Part shown: piece by piece, positions 34,735 through 43,862 of the stretch
How the letters are laid out: the number at the start of each line of letters is the position of its first letter
Position numbering within the stretch: the stretch's first letter is position 1
From: Halomonas cupida
GTDB lineage: Bacteria; Pseudomonadota; Gammaproteobacteria; Pseudomonadales; Halomonadaceae
Direction: 5' to 3'
DNA length: 64,000 bases
Assembly (NCBI RefSeq): GCF_900142755.1
Contig: NZ_FRCA01000005.1
Location: forward strand, 62,001-126,000
Made by a program: the position numbers and the translations under genes
The notes under the pieces: model-generated
What the model was told of the DNA's origin: nothing
Databases searched by the model: none
What the model saw: the letters and a program-made list of their open reading frames with translations, nothing else

Positions 34735-34781
34735 ACACCATATATAGTAGATGATGAAGCAGGCAGCACAATATAAAGCAA
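34735..34781 (-). promoter_or_regulatory. Tandem NrdR-like boxes upstream of nrdJa
   Basis: ACACCATATATAGTAG (34735-34750) and GCACAATATAAAGCAA (34766-34781) both resemble the 16-bp NrdR box (ACAC-AT-rich-GTGT type). They are 31 bases apart start to start, three helical turns, the known spacing for this repressor. They lie 127-173 bases before the nrdJa start. Confidence 0.65.
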
Positions 34782-34851
34782 ATTTCGGCGTATGGAAGCC
34801 CCGAATTTCAATTCATCCTGTGCTGATTCAGCAAGCTTTGCGGCAGGCCCG

Positions 34852-36240
34852 TCACACGGTCCGCGAGTAGCGTACGGTGCCGGGATTGAGGTAGGCATCA
34901 AAGGCCATGGCGACATTTCTCAACATCAGCCGCCCTGCCGGCTGCACACGAATCTCGGCCTCATTGATCTCGATCAGGCCATCGACGACCATCTCCCTCA
35001 ATTGTTCCAGCGACTCGGAGAAGTGGTCGGCGAAATCGATGCGGTGATGCTGTTCGATATCCCGAAAACGCAGCCGACCATGGCACATCAAGGCGGTGAT
35101 GACCTCTGCGCGCAGGACATCTTCGGCGCTCAGCCGATAGCCACGCAGGATCGGCAGCCTTCCGGCATCAAGACACGCCATGTATTCGGCGGTGGTCTTG
35201 ACGTTCTGGCTCCAGGCGTTGCCGACACGGCCGATGGATGTCACCCCCAGACCAACCATGTCGCACTCGGCCTGGGTCGAGTACCCCTGGAAGTTCCGCT
35301 GCAGCGAACCGTCACGCCTTGCCTGGCAGAGATCATCGTCTGGCTGGGCGAAATGGTCCATACCGATGTAGATGTAGCCTGCGGATGTCAATCGCTCGAT
35401 GGTCAGTTCCAGCAGTTCCAGCTTGCGCGAGGGCGGTGGCATGTCCTGGTCACGGATCAACCGTTGTGCCTTGAACAGGTGCGGCAGGTGCGCATAGCTG
35501 TAGCTGGCGATGCGATCCGGACGAATGTCGATGACCTGTTCAAGCGTCCTGGCGAAGCTCTCACGGGTCTGCAACGGCAAACCATAGATCAGATCCACTG
35601 ACACCGAAGCAAAGCCCGCCTCGCGCGCAGCCTCGACCAGACCCCGCACCTCAGCCTCACTCTGCACTCGATTGACAGCCTCCTGCACCGCAGGGTCGAA
35701 GTCCTGCACGCCCAGACTCAGTCGATTGAAACCCAGTCGACGCAGCTCGTGAATCTGTGCGGGAGTCACCGTGCGTGGATCCACCTCCAGCGAGAACTCC
35801 CGCTGGGCCTCTGAGGCGAACTGAAAATGTTGCGCCAGACAGTCGATCAATTCACCCAGTTGGCGATTGGAGAGAAAAGTCGGAGTGCCTCCGCCCAGAT
35901 GCAATTGTGTCAGCACACGGGCCTGATTGAATAACTCGGCCTGCAGGACAATCTCACGCTTCAGATAGTCGAGGTATTCGGCGGCGCGCTGGCGGTTATG
36001 GGTAATGATCTTCGAGCAGCCGCAGTAGTAGCAGAGGCTCTCGCAGAAGGGCACATGGACATATATCGACAGGGGACGCGGCTGCGCTACCTGCTGGCTG
36101 ACCAACACCGCCTGCCGGTAGTCCGCCACACCAAAATCCTCGTGGAAATGAGGTGCCGTGGGATAGGAAGTATAGCGAGGACCGGGACGGTCGTACTTCT
36201 CAACCAGACAGCGCTCGAACGGCAGGATATCGGCAGACAT
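34852..36240 (-). CDS. hemN: Oxygen-independent coproporphyrinogen III oxidase
   Basis: Radical-SAM enzyme of anaerobic heme synthesis, 462 aa. The N-terminus YDRPGPRYTSYPTAPHF is typical of true HemN; the 4Fe-4S motif is CESLCYYCGC, followed by LHLGGGTPTFLS and SLEVDPRTVT. The C-terminal HemN domain is present (GLIEINEAEIRVQPAGRLMLRNVAMAFD), so it is not the shorter HemW-type paralog. Regulation by an Fnr/Anr-like protein would be expected, but no clear TTGAT-N4-ATCAA box was found upstream. Confidence 0.94.
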   Translation of the reverse strand: MSADILPFERCLVEKYDRPGPRYTSYPTAPHFHEDFGVADYRQAVLVSQQVAQPRPLSIYVHVPFCESLCYYCGCSKIITHNRQRAAEYLDYLKREIVLQAELFNQARVLTQLHLGGGTPTFLSNRQLGELIDCLAQHFQFASEAQREFSLEVDPRTVTPAQIHELRRLGFNRLSLGVQDFDPAVQEAVNRVQSEAEVRGLVEAAREAGFASVSVDLIYGLPLQTRESFARTLEQVIDIRPDRIASYSYAHLPHLFKAQRLIRDQDMPPPSRKLELLELTIERLTSAGYIYIGMDHFAQPDDDLCQARRDGSLQRNFQGYSTQAECDMVGLGVTSIGRVGNAWSQNVKTTAEYMACLDAGRLPILRGYRLSAEDVLRAEVITALMCHGRLRFRDIEQHHRIDFADHFSESLEQLREMVVDGLIEINEAEIRVQPAGRLMLRNVAMAFDAYLNPGTVRYSRTV

Positions 36241-36937
36241 GGTGGCGGCCCTCAGCAGGAAAGGTGTAGACGCCTCCCATGGGCCTACACCAGAGCCATT
36301 GTCTCATGACTCCCCGGCTCTGCTGCGCTCGATCAACAGGGACATGACCTGCATCAATACATAAAGGGTAAAGACAGGGCATGTTTGCCTCTCGATTCAG
36401 ATGTGTATTTTCAGTACCTGTTTTCCGCCAGACAGTGACTGCCTTGTTGAGTCGTGCCAGGCGAAGGCTCTCTATCAACGAGCAGCACTCATCCCGACAG
36501 CCCCGGCACCCGAGGTGCTCCACTCAGGATCGGGACAACCATGCAACAACCAACACCTCATATGATTATCCGGAGGCCTGTTTACATTTAAGCGACTGAA
36601 GAACGGCAACAAGTCCCGACACAACAGGAACCTGGGGCTATAAGACCAATCAGAACTACTACTTTACAACCAGTCAATACCCATACAAGAATGGCACAAA
36701 TACCCCTGAAGGATTTGGAAAATAAATCGCAATAAAAATACTAAATAAATCATCTATTATACGAACCAGGGCCTATCGCAATGACTGACATCAATGACAA
36801 TCCACTTCAATCTGATACTTTCGTATAAATTGAGTTATACCGGAATTTTCATTGCAGCCTAATGATAGAGTTCTGATCCGTGTTTACCGCTCTGCATTTT
36901 ATTCAACACGCCGCGCCGTCGGCTTTAGGGCCCAGCC
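36241..36937. other. Gene-poor 697-base gap with an AT-rich half
   Basis: Between hemN (minus) and the Rrf2-family gene (plus). The left part has an inverted pair GGTGTAG/CTACACC just before hemN. From about 36600 to 36870 the sequence is markedly AT-rich against a GC-rich background, with runs such as AATAAAAATACTAAATAAAT. No convincing ORF; it presumably holds two promoters. Confidence 0.6.
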
Positions 36938-37393
36938 ATGCACCTTACTCGTTTCACTGATTACTCACTTCGTGTGCTCATGTACCTCGCCGAGTCGACC
37001 AACGAGCGCACCACCATTGCCGAGATAGCCGCACGTTTCAACATCTCTCGCAATCACTTGATGAAGGTCGTTCAGGAACTCAGCCGCCTCGGTTACGTCA
37101 CCGCCATTCGCGGTAAACATGGAGGCCTATCCCTGAAGAAAAGCCCGGATACCATCCACCTCGGCAGGCTGATCCAGGACACCGAGCACAGTCTTTCACT
37201 GACCGAATGCGATGGCGATGATGAAGCTTGTTACATTGCGACCGTGTGCCGATTCAAGCATATTGCCAATGAAGGGCTGGCCGCGTTCATCGAGGTGCTG
37301 GATCGCTATACGCTACAGGACCTGCTGATGCCTGATTGCCGATCTCGCCTGCAGGAACTCAAGCTGATCGAGCTGACCCAAAGCTGCGCTTGA
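36938..37393 (+). CDS. nsrR: Rrf2-family iron-sulfur regulator, NsrR-like
   Basis: 151 aa repressor that senses NO through a labile Fe-S cluster. The N-terminus MHLTRFTDYSLRVLMYLAE and helix-turn-helix TTIAEIAARFNISRNHLMKVVQELSRLGYV are diagnostic of NsrR. Three cysteines (Cys91, Cys98, Cys104 in CDGDDEACYIATVC) stand where NsrR places its cluster ligands. The last ~45 residues are less conserved. It is a lone gene, 17 kb from hmp; its targets are not visible here. Confidence 0.88.
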   Translation: MHLTRFTDYSLRVLMYLAESTNERTTIAEIAARFNISRNHLMKVVQELSRLGYVTAIRGKHGGLSLKKSPDTIHLGRLIQDTEHSLSLTECDGDDEACYIATVCRFKHIANEGLAAFIEVLDRYTLQDLLMPDCRSRLQELKLIELTQSCA

Positions 37394-37754
37394 CGGAAGC
37401 CACGCCCCCGGCGAGGGCGACAGTAGAGAGGCTCCGTGCTAGTGTGGCGTCCCGCAAGTTGGCATGATTTCAGCGCGTCATACCGGATCGATGGCCAGAC
37501 GCCGCTTGCAGGGAATGGCTACTACCCTTTCCCAAAGCGGCAACACCGCCAGCGGCCCGGTATGGCGTGCCTCGTGGGAGCCATCAGGTGCCACTGGTGC
37601 TGTGTTGTGTCCCTGGTCCATATAGCCGATATGAACGGCGGAACACGCCAGGGTGCTGGACCACGTGCCCAACGGCACCTGATGACGCTGAAACACGATG
37701 AACTTGCGGGATACCACACTCGCCTCGCTTCAACCGTCATCGACAGGAGCCGTC
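37394..37754. other. 361-base gap without a recognised gene
   Basis: Between nsrR and the secreted-protein gene. Open frames on both strands have no recognisable similarity or good ribosome site, and overlap each other. No strong hairpin was seen. Confidence 0.5.
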
Positions 37755-38363
37755 ATGCCTCGTTCTGCGACTCTCGGTCCTCACTTCAGGGGACGCCATT
37801 TCCGGGATTTTCACCCCCGTATACTGCTTGCATCGCTGATCATGACCGCCGGATTACTGACGTCAAATATCAGTGCCGCTGTGGACTTCAATACCACAGA
37901 ACAGCAGCAGCACGGGATGTGGCAGTCACTGGTCGTCAGTCTCGGCAGCGAATCCCATGTACGGATGATCGAGCACAGCAGTTACAGCGATGCGATGCTC
38001 AGCGTCAATGCCACACCCGGGAGCTGCACACAGCCGTGGCTGGAAGTTCGCACCAGTGTCGGGGAAAACCAACCGCTCAGTGAACGCGTCAATGATGTCC
38101 CTGCCGATGTGCTGATCGGCGATCACTACACGCTGACCGGGCGCGTTGAGCTGCTCACTGAGCGCGGCGACGACGGCCTATACCTGCGCTTTCATGACCT
38201 CGACATGCCTACCCTTCTGCAACAGATGCAGGACGGCCAGGAACTACATCTACGTATCCGCATGACGGAAGATGTCGACGACTACTGGTTCATGACCTTC
38301 AGCCTGGAAGGCGCAGCGGATGCACTGTCACGTATGAAACAGTTGTGCTTCAGTCGCGGCTAG
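37755..38363 (+). CDS. Predicted secreted protein of unknown function
   Basis: 202 aa from the ATG at 37755, preceded by AGGAG at five bases. The start is basic and His/Arg-rich, then a hydrophobic core (ILLASLIMTAGLL) and a likely cleavage after NISAA, indicating export. The mature part (~165 aa) is acidic and beta-rich-looking, with two cysteines (GSCTQPW and QLCFSRG, the second near the C-terminus) that could form a disulfide. No family recognised. Its 3' end overlaps the convergent GGDEF-EAL gene by 14 bases. Confidence 0.7.
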   Translation: MPRSATLGPHFRGRHFRDFHPRILLASLIMTAGLLTSNISAAVDFNTTEQQQHGMWQSLVVSLGSESHVRMIEHSSYSDAMLSVNATPGSCTQPWLEVRTSVGENQPLSERVNDVPADVLIGDHYTLTGRVELLTERGDDGLYLRFHDLDMPTLLQQMQDGQELHLRIRMTEDVDDYWFMTFSLEGAADALSRMKQLCFSRG

Positions 38364-41235
38364 CCACAACGCCATCACCAACGACGTTCATCGAAGGATT
38401 CGACTCCACCAGCCATAGGCGCTGGAACTCCTCGGCAGCCAACGGACGCGAGAACAGATATCCCTGGGCCAGGTTGCAACCCATCGACTTGAGGGCGCTG
38501 GCCTGGGCCTGCGTCTCTACGCCTTCAGCCACCGTCCTCAGTCCCAGGCGATCCGCCATGGCAATGATAGTCTCGATGATCGAATAGTCATTGCTGTCAG
38601 TGAGCATATCGCTGACAAAAGACTTGTCGATTTTTACCGCATAGGCCGCAAAACGCTTGAGGTAAGTCAATGACGAATAACCCGTACCAAAGTCGTCGAT
38701 GGACAACACAAAGCCTCGCTTGCACAGCTGTTCAGTAGTGCGCACTGCCTGCTCGGGATCCTGCATGAAGCCGCCTTCAGTTATCTCCAGCCCCAGTCGG
38801 TCCGGCGACACACCAGCACGTCCAACGATGTCGCAAAGCTGCTGCGTCAAAAGGGGGTCCTCAAACTGTCTCGCCGCCAGATTCACATAGAGACGCTCAG
38901 GCAATACTGCCACTTGCATCTCCTCCCATTGGGCCAACTGGCGACAGGCGTCACTCATCACCCACTCTCCGAGCTGACTGATCATGCCACGTTCCTCTGC
39001 CACGGCAATGAACTCGATGGGGCTGATCCAACCCAGTTCATTGTCGAACCAGCGACATAGCACCTCGGCGCCAACCAGATTGCCACTACCCAAGGCCACA
39101 ATCGGCTGATAGCGCAACTCCAGTTTCTCGTTCTTCAAGGCTTCCTTGAGCCTTGTCGCCAGTATCAGGCGACGACTCAGGTCGCGCCCCATCTCTGGAG
39201 CGTAGAAGCGATACCCACTACCGCATTCCTTGGCGTGATACATGGCAATGTCGGTATTCTTGAGTAATTCACGCGGACCATCGCCATCTTCGGGATAGAA
39301 GGCAACACCGATACTGACATCGAGATTGAAACGATGCCCATCACATAGTACTGGGTTTGCCAGCGCATTGAGTAACCGCCCGACCACCTGAGCCGAATGA
39401 ATCTCGTCAGCTCGCTCTACCATCACCACGAACTCGTCTCCGCCCAGGCGGGCAAGGCTCTCACCACGAGCCAGACAGGCAGCAAAGCGTGTGGCCACCT
39501 CCCGCAGTACCTGATCTCCGACATCATGTCCCTGACTATCGTTGATTTCCTTGAAGCGGTTCAGGTCAAGAAACATCAATGCCAGGCGGTGCCCTTCCTG
39601 ACGAGACTTCAGAATTGCACCGTGCAGCCGTTCCATGAAATGCACCCGGTTAGGCAACCCCGTGCCCGGATCAAAATAGGCCAGGTGACGGATGTGGGAA
39701 TCGCTGCGACGCCGTTCCAGCTCAGCCGCTGCTCCTGCAGCGAAGATTCGCAACAAGTGACGAGGGGAGTCGTAACCCGCCATCAGAGGTTGACGAAACA
39801 ACAGAATAATCACGCCAATAGCATCACCACTGGCATCCTCGAGGCGCCGGTCGACCCAAGCCTGAAATCGTTCCCCCATGAGTCGCTCGATCAAGGGAAA
39901 ATCAGTGGCCACACCTTGAGTTATGACACGCTCAGCGCTATGAAAATTCTCTCCACAAGGCATCCCTGAAAACTCGAAGCTGAAGTTTTCCACAGGCTGA
40001 CCATCAACCACACCGGCCTCCAGCGAAGCGCTGAGCGGTACGCCATCGTCAACACGCATGATAAGGGCCGCATCAGCCATCATCACACCTGCGAGACGTT
40101 GAGCAAGATGACTGAAGAACTGGTCATTACTTCGTGCAGTAACGGCTTCCGCCACATCCAGTACGACCTGCTGCATACGCTCCTGTTCTCGACGAAGCCG
40201 TAACGCACTCACCCCCCAGGAAAGGTTGTCGGCCAATTCCTGCAATAGCATCAGTTCGTCATCACTGACCTCCAGCGCCGTATTCATCAGCAGTACCAGC
40301 ACACCTTGCCGATCACTACCAAGATGCAACGGCAACGCCACCTCTGTGGCCAGACTGTAACGCGCCGCAGCATCTGCAAAAGGCGCATAGTCCGGTGACG
40401 TCACCAACGGCGACAGTAACTGCGCTGTCTGTTCACGAATAGTGCGACCACAGGGGGCTTGCCCTTCGGGCGACTCTGCCGACCAACTGAAGCGGCATTC
40501 GTCGAGAAACTCCTGGCCCTCCCCGGAGCAGGTCAGAGGCATGATTCGCTTTTCTTCCCCCTGAGCCAACCCCGTCCAGGCCAACTGATAGCCGCCCTCT
40601 TCCACCGCCAGACGGCAGACTTCACTGAGCAGGGCCATTTCATCAGCACTGCGGATCACCACTCGGTTGACTAACCTCAGCAGCGTCAAAGCGTGGTTGG
40701 TGCGGGCCAATCGATGGTGGGTATCGGCCAACTGGCGCTCGGTACTCGCCAGAGCAAATTCAGCTCGCTGATTGGCCAGTTCAGAACCCACTCGAGCTGC
40801 AGCGATGCTCAACACTTCCTGAGCCACACCGCCATTGGTCAGTGGTCGACGATAGATGGCAGCAATAAGTCCAACAAGCTTGTCGTCCAGCGTCAGCACC
40901 GGGACACCAAGATAGGCCTCAGCTCCTAGATCAGCCAGCATGATGTCGTCAGGAAAGTCTTTCACAACATCTCGAGCAAACAAGCAGACTCGATGTTCTG
41001 TCACCTGTTCACACGGTGTACCTGCCAGCACATAATCGACATTGTCGACTATCGCGCCATCTATACACAGAGAAAGAGTATGGGCCGCGCGGCCACCGGG
41101 TATCACACGAACAATGGCAAGAGCATCAGCCTCAACGATACTCGCCAGACGTAACGCCAGCCAGGGAAAGAAGTCTCTGGCTGGCTCACGGGAGAGCCCA
41201 TCAGCAAGTAGGCGAAAGGCGGTGCGGGCATCCAT
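38350..41235 (-). CDS. GAF-GGDEF-EAL cyclic-di-GMP signalling protein
   Basis: 961 aa, no membrane segment, so cytosolic. Order: GAF-like domain (~10-170), second GAF (~190-360), third GAF-like (~375-530, resembling the first, e.g. the GTPCEQ and GMPCGEN strings), GGDEF (~535-700) with intact LARLGGDEFVVM, EAL (~705-950). The EAL signature reads GAEVLCRWF, i.e. EVL in place of EAL, but the other catalytic residues are present (NLAARQF, LEITEGGFM, IDDFGTGYSSLTYLK, KIDKSFV, AEGVE). It may both make and break cyclic-di-GMP. Ligand of the GAFs unknown. Confidence 0.9.
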   Translation of the reverse strand: MDARTAFRLLADGLSREPARDFFPWLALRLASIVEADALAIVRVIPGGRAAHTLSLCIDGAIVDNVDYVLAGTPCEQVTEHRVCLFARDVVKDFPDDIMLADLGAEAYLGVPVLTLDDKLVGLIAAIYRRPLTNGGVAQEVLSIAAARVGSELANQRAEFALASTERQLADTHHRLARTNHALTLLRLVNRVVIRSADEMALLSEVCRLAVEEGGYQLAWTGLAQGEEKRIMPLTCSGEGQEFLDECRFSWSAESPEGQAPCGRTIREQTAQLLSPLVTSPDYAPFADAAARYSLATEVALPLHLGSDRQGVLVLLMNTALEVSDDELMLLQELADNLSWGVSALRLRREQERMQQVVLDVAEAVTARSNDQFFSHLAQRLAGVMMADAALIMRVDDGVPLSASLEAGVVDGQPVENFSFEFSGMPCGENFHSAERVITQGVATDFPLIERLMGERFQAWVDRRLEDASGDAIGVIILLFRQPLMAGYDSPRHLLRIFAAGAAAELERRRSDSHIRHLAYFDPGTGLPNRVHFMERLHGAILKSRQEGHRLALMFLDLNRFKEINDSQGHDVGDQVLREVATRFAACLARGESLARLGGDEFVVMVERADEIHSAQVVGRLLNALANPVLCDGHRFNLDVSIGVAFYPEDGDGPRELLKNTDIAMYHAKECGSGYRFYAPEMGRDLSRRLILATRLKEALKNEKLELRYQPIVALGSGNLVGAEVLCRWFDNELGWISPIEFIAVAEERGMISQLGEWVMSDACRQLAQWEEMQVAVLPERLYVNLAARQFEDPLLTQQLCDIVGRAGVSPDRLGLEITEGGFMQDPEQAVRTTEQLCKRGFVLSIDDFGTGYSSLTYLKRFAAYAVKIDKSFVSDMLTDSNDYSIIETIIAMADRLGLRTVAEGVETQAQASALKSMGCNLAQGYLFSRPLAAEEFQRLWLVESNPSMNVVGDGVVASRD

Positions 41236-41356
41236 TTTCAGAGGCGTCTCACAGGGTCAATAATCTCGCAGCATTTCACTAGCACTAATGCTTCGAGGAT
41301 AACCCATTCCATCACAGCTCACCAGCACAGATGCCCGTATACTCCTAGTGAGTTGT

Positions 41357-42160
41357 CTAGAGTACCCTACGTCGTAGTACGCTGGTCACCGCCTCTCCGG
41401 CCAGCACCAACAGCACGATCGCGCACAGAATGGTCGCCACGGTGGGCCAGGCAAAGGTATCGATGGCGCCCTGAAGAATCACGCCGATTCCACCCGCGCC
41501 CACCAGCCCCAGTACGGTCGACTCACGAATATTGATATCCCAACGCAGGATGATCACCGCAAAGAACGCCGGCATCACCTGGGGCACAATGGCATACAGC
41601 ACCACGCTGGCCCGGCTGGCACCAGTCGCTTCCATCGCCTCGACCGGTTTGCGATCGATTTCCTCGATGGCCTCGCCCATCAACTTGCCGACAAAACCGA
41701 TCGAGCGAAAGGTGATCGCCAGAATCCCGGCCAGTACACCGGGCCCGAAGATGGCCACAAACAGCAACGCCCAGATAATGGTGTTGACCGAACGGCTGGC
41801 GACAAGAATAAAGCGCCCCAACCACAGGCAGGCACGATTGGGCGTGGTGTTCTGGGCCGATATCCAGGAAATCGGCAAGGCCAGAAAGATCGTCAGAAAA
41901 GTGGCCAGAGTGGCGATGTGTACGGTCTCGACCATGGCCGTGACAATCTCTTCCAGACGCCGCAGATCCGGCGGCCACATACGCTCGCCCAGACTGTGAA
42001 TCTGTACCGGCGCATCCCATACCCACGGCCAGAAGATATCCACATCGCGCACCGCCCACACCAGCACCGCGCATACCAGCAGCATGATGCTCCAACGTGT
42101 CCAGCGCTCACGCCGGTTGTAACGAATCCACACGCGGCTGGAGACCGGCTCGGTTACCAT
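41357..42160 (-). CDS. phnE: Phosphonate-type ABC permease PhnE (second)
   Basis: 267 aa with six-ish membrane helices and the EAA loop EAIEEIDRKPVEAMEATGASRASVVLYAIVPQ. PhnE signature RSVNTIIWALLFVAIFGPG. It overlaps the preceding phnE by 7 bases. Last gene of phnD-phnC-phnE-phnE. It forms a heterodimer with the other permease. Confidence 0.9.
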   Translation of the reverse strand: MVTEPVSSRVWIRYNRRERWTRWSIMLLVCAVLVWAVRDVDIFWPWVWDAPVQIHSLGERMWPPDLRRLEEIVTAMVETVHIATLATFLTIFLALPISWISAQNTTPNRACLWLGRFILVASRSVNTIIWALLFVAIFGPGVLAGILAITFRSIGFVGKLMGEAIEEIDRKPVEAMEATGASRASVVLYAIVPQVMPAFFAVIILRWDINIRESTVLGLVGAGGIGVILQGAIDTFAWPTVATILCAIVLLVLAGEAVTSVLRRRVL

Positions 42161-42954
42161 ACTCGTCTCCTTACCCAGCCGCTGACGCCTTCACTGACCA
42201 GAATCACGGCGATGATCACCAACAGAATGGCGAAGGCAAAATCATAGTCGTAACGGCCAAAGGCATTCATCAAGGTCCCACCAATCCCTCCGGCTCCGAC
42301 GATGCCGACCACTGCCGATGCTCTCAGGTTGCTGTCGAGCTGGTACATCGACAATCCGATCTGACGCGGCAGGATCTGCGGGAAGACCGCATAGATCAGT
42401 GTCGATAGATAACTGGCTCCCACCGCGCGCATGGCCTCGACCTGTCCCCAGTCGATTTCCTCGATCTCCTCGGCCAGCAACTTGCCGACAAACCCGATGG
42501 AATACAGGGTCAACGTAAGAATACCGGCCAGAGGGCCAAAGCCCACCGCCTTGACGAACAGAATGGCAACGATTACCGGATGAAAGCTGCGCGAGACAAT
42601 GATCACCGCTCGGCCCAGCAGATAGATCGGCCGCGGCGCAATATTGCGTGCCGCCATCACCGCAAAGGGTATCGACAACAGCACGCCCAGTAGGGTTGCC
42701 AGCAAGGCAATCTGGAAGCTCTCCTTGAAACCGCTGAACAGCAACTCGTAACGCTCGAAACTCGGTGGGAATCCGCCACCGAAGATGCGAGCTGCACGCG
42801 GAATGCCCTGACTGATACGCTCCCAGTCGAAAGGTAGCGTCGCCAGTGCCCAGCTCAGATAGGCCGCCACACCGAGGATCAGCCCCCAGCGCAACCATGG
42901 GCTGGCGATGAAGTGCGGCTTGCGCCACTGACGTACCGCGGAGTTCGGCGTCAT
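42154..42954 (-). CDS. phnE: Phosphonate-type ABC permease PhnE (first)
   Basis: 266 aa; the paralog of the next gene. EAA loop EEIEEIDWGQVEAMRAVGASYLSTLIYAVFPQ and RSFHPVIVAILFVKAVGFGP. It overlaps phnC by 4 bases. Two different permease genes are usual in phnCDEE-type clusters for phosphonate, phosphite or hypophosphite. Confidence 0.9.
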   Translation of the reverse strand: MTPNSAVRQWRKPHFIASPWLRWGLILGVAAYLSWALATLPFDWERISQGIPRAARIFGGGFPPSFERYELLFSGFKESFQIALLATLLGVLLSIPFAVMAARNIAPRPIYLLGRAVIIVSRSFHPVIVAILFVKAVGFGPLAGILTLTLYSIGFVGKLLAEEIEEIDWGQVEAMRAVGASYLSTLIYAVFPQILPRQIGLSMYQLDSNLRASAVVGIVGAGGIGGTLMNAFGRYDYDFAFAILLVIIAVILVSEGVSGWVRRRVW

Positions 42955-43739
42955 CCGTGATGCTCCTCCGCAGTGGCTGATGCAGTGGTCTCATCCGGCG
43001 CTTCAATGCCGCCATAGATCTCCTCCAACGCCGCCTTGTCGAACTGCGCGGGCGATCCATCGAAGATCATGTGTCCGTGGCGCAGACCCACAATACGCTC
43101 GGTGTAGGTTCTTGCCTGAGCTACGTTGTGGATATTGATCAGCACCGGCAACGACAACTCATGGGCCAGGCTGTGCATCAACTTCATGATCTGTTCACTG
43201 GTGACCGGGTCCAGAGATGCGGTTGGCTCATCCGCCAACAGGATATCCGGCTCCTGCATCAGCGCCCGCACCACACCAACTCGCTGCCGCTCGCCGCCGG
43301 ACAGCTCATCGGCCCGCTTGTTGGCATACTGAGCGATCCCCACGCGCTCCATCAGTTCGAAGGCACGTTCGATATCCTGTTGTGGGAACCTGCGTCGCCA
43401 GGCCTGCAGAAAACTCACGTAACCAAGCCGTCCGGCCAGCACGTTTTCCATCACCGTCAGGCGATCAATGAGATTGAAGCCCTGAAAGACCATGCCGATT
43501 CGCCGGCGGGCCTGGCGCAATGCCTGGCCATGAAGGTTCGACAACTCATCGCCATTGAGCTTGATCGAGCCCGAGCTGGGTTCGATCAAGCGATTGATAC
43601 AGCGTAACAGGGTACTCTTGCCCGCCCCCGAGGCTCCGACAATGGATACCACGGAGTTGCCTTCGACGGTGAGATCCAGCCCCTTGAGCACCGGATCGTT
43701 ACGGCCATAGCGTTTGACCAGTTGAGTGATTTCCAGCAT
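42951..43739 (-). CDS. phnC: Phosphonate-type ABC ATPase
   Basis: 262 aa from MLEITQLVKRYG at 43739, preceded by AGGGG; upstream open frame is a hydrophobic, unrelated stretch. Motifs: Walker A GASGAGKST, MVFQGFNLIDRLTV, signature LSGGERQRVGVVRAL, Walker B ILLADEPTASLDP and NIHNVAQARTY. The NLIDRLTV...VLAGRLG string is PhnC-typical. Confidence 0.92.
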   Translation of the reverse strand: MLEITQLVKRYGRNDPVLKGLDLTVEGNSVVSIVGASGAGKSTLLRCINRLIEPSSGSIKLNGDELSNLHGQALRQARRRIGMVFQGFNLIDRLTVMENVLAGRLGYVSFLQAWRRRFPQQDIERAFELMERVGIAQYANKRADELSGGERQRVGVVRALMQEPDILLADEPTASLDPVTSEQIMKLMHSLAHELSLPVLINIHNVAQARTYTERIVGLRHGHMIFDGSPAQFDKAALEEIYGGIEAPDETTASATAEEHHG

Positions 43740-43862
43740 CGCAATCCCCTGAAGCCCGATCGACAACAACAGCATCCACACCAGCAACAGAGAAACAGCG
43801 GGTCCCGGCAATGATACCGGTCCCGCCAGTTCTCCACTGCCTGCCAAGGCATTGGGTGTGGA

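Noticed and set aside
34609..34851. Cobalamin riboswitch before nrdJa
   Set aside because: No B12-box-like GCCACUG core or expected length of structured leader; the visible signal is an NrdR box pair.
37436..38083. A 215-codon frame overlapping the secreted-protein gene
   Set aside because: No good ribosome site and unlikely composition; the overlapping frame has AGGAG and a signal peptide.
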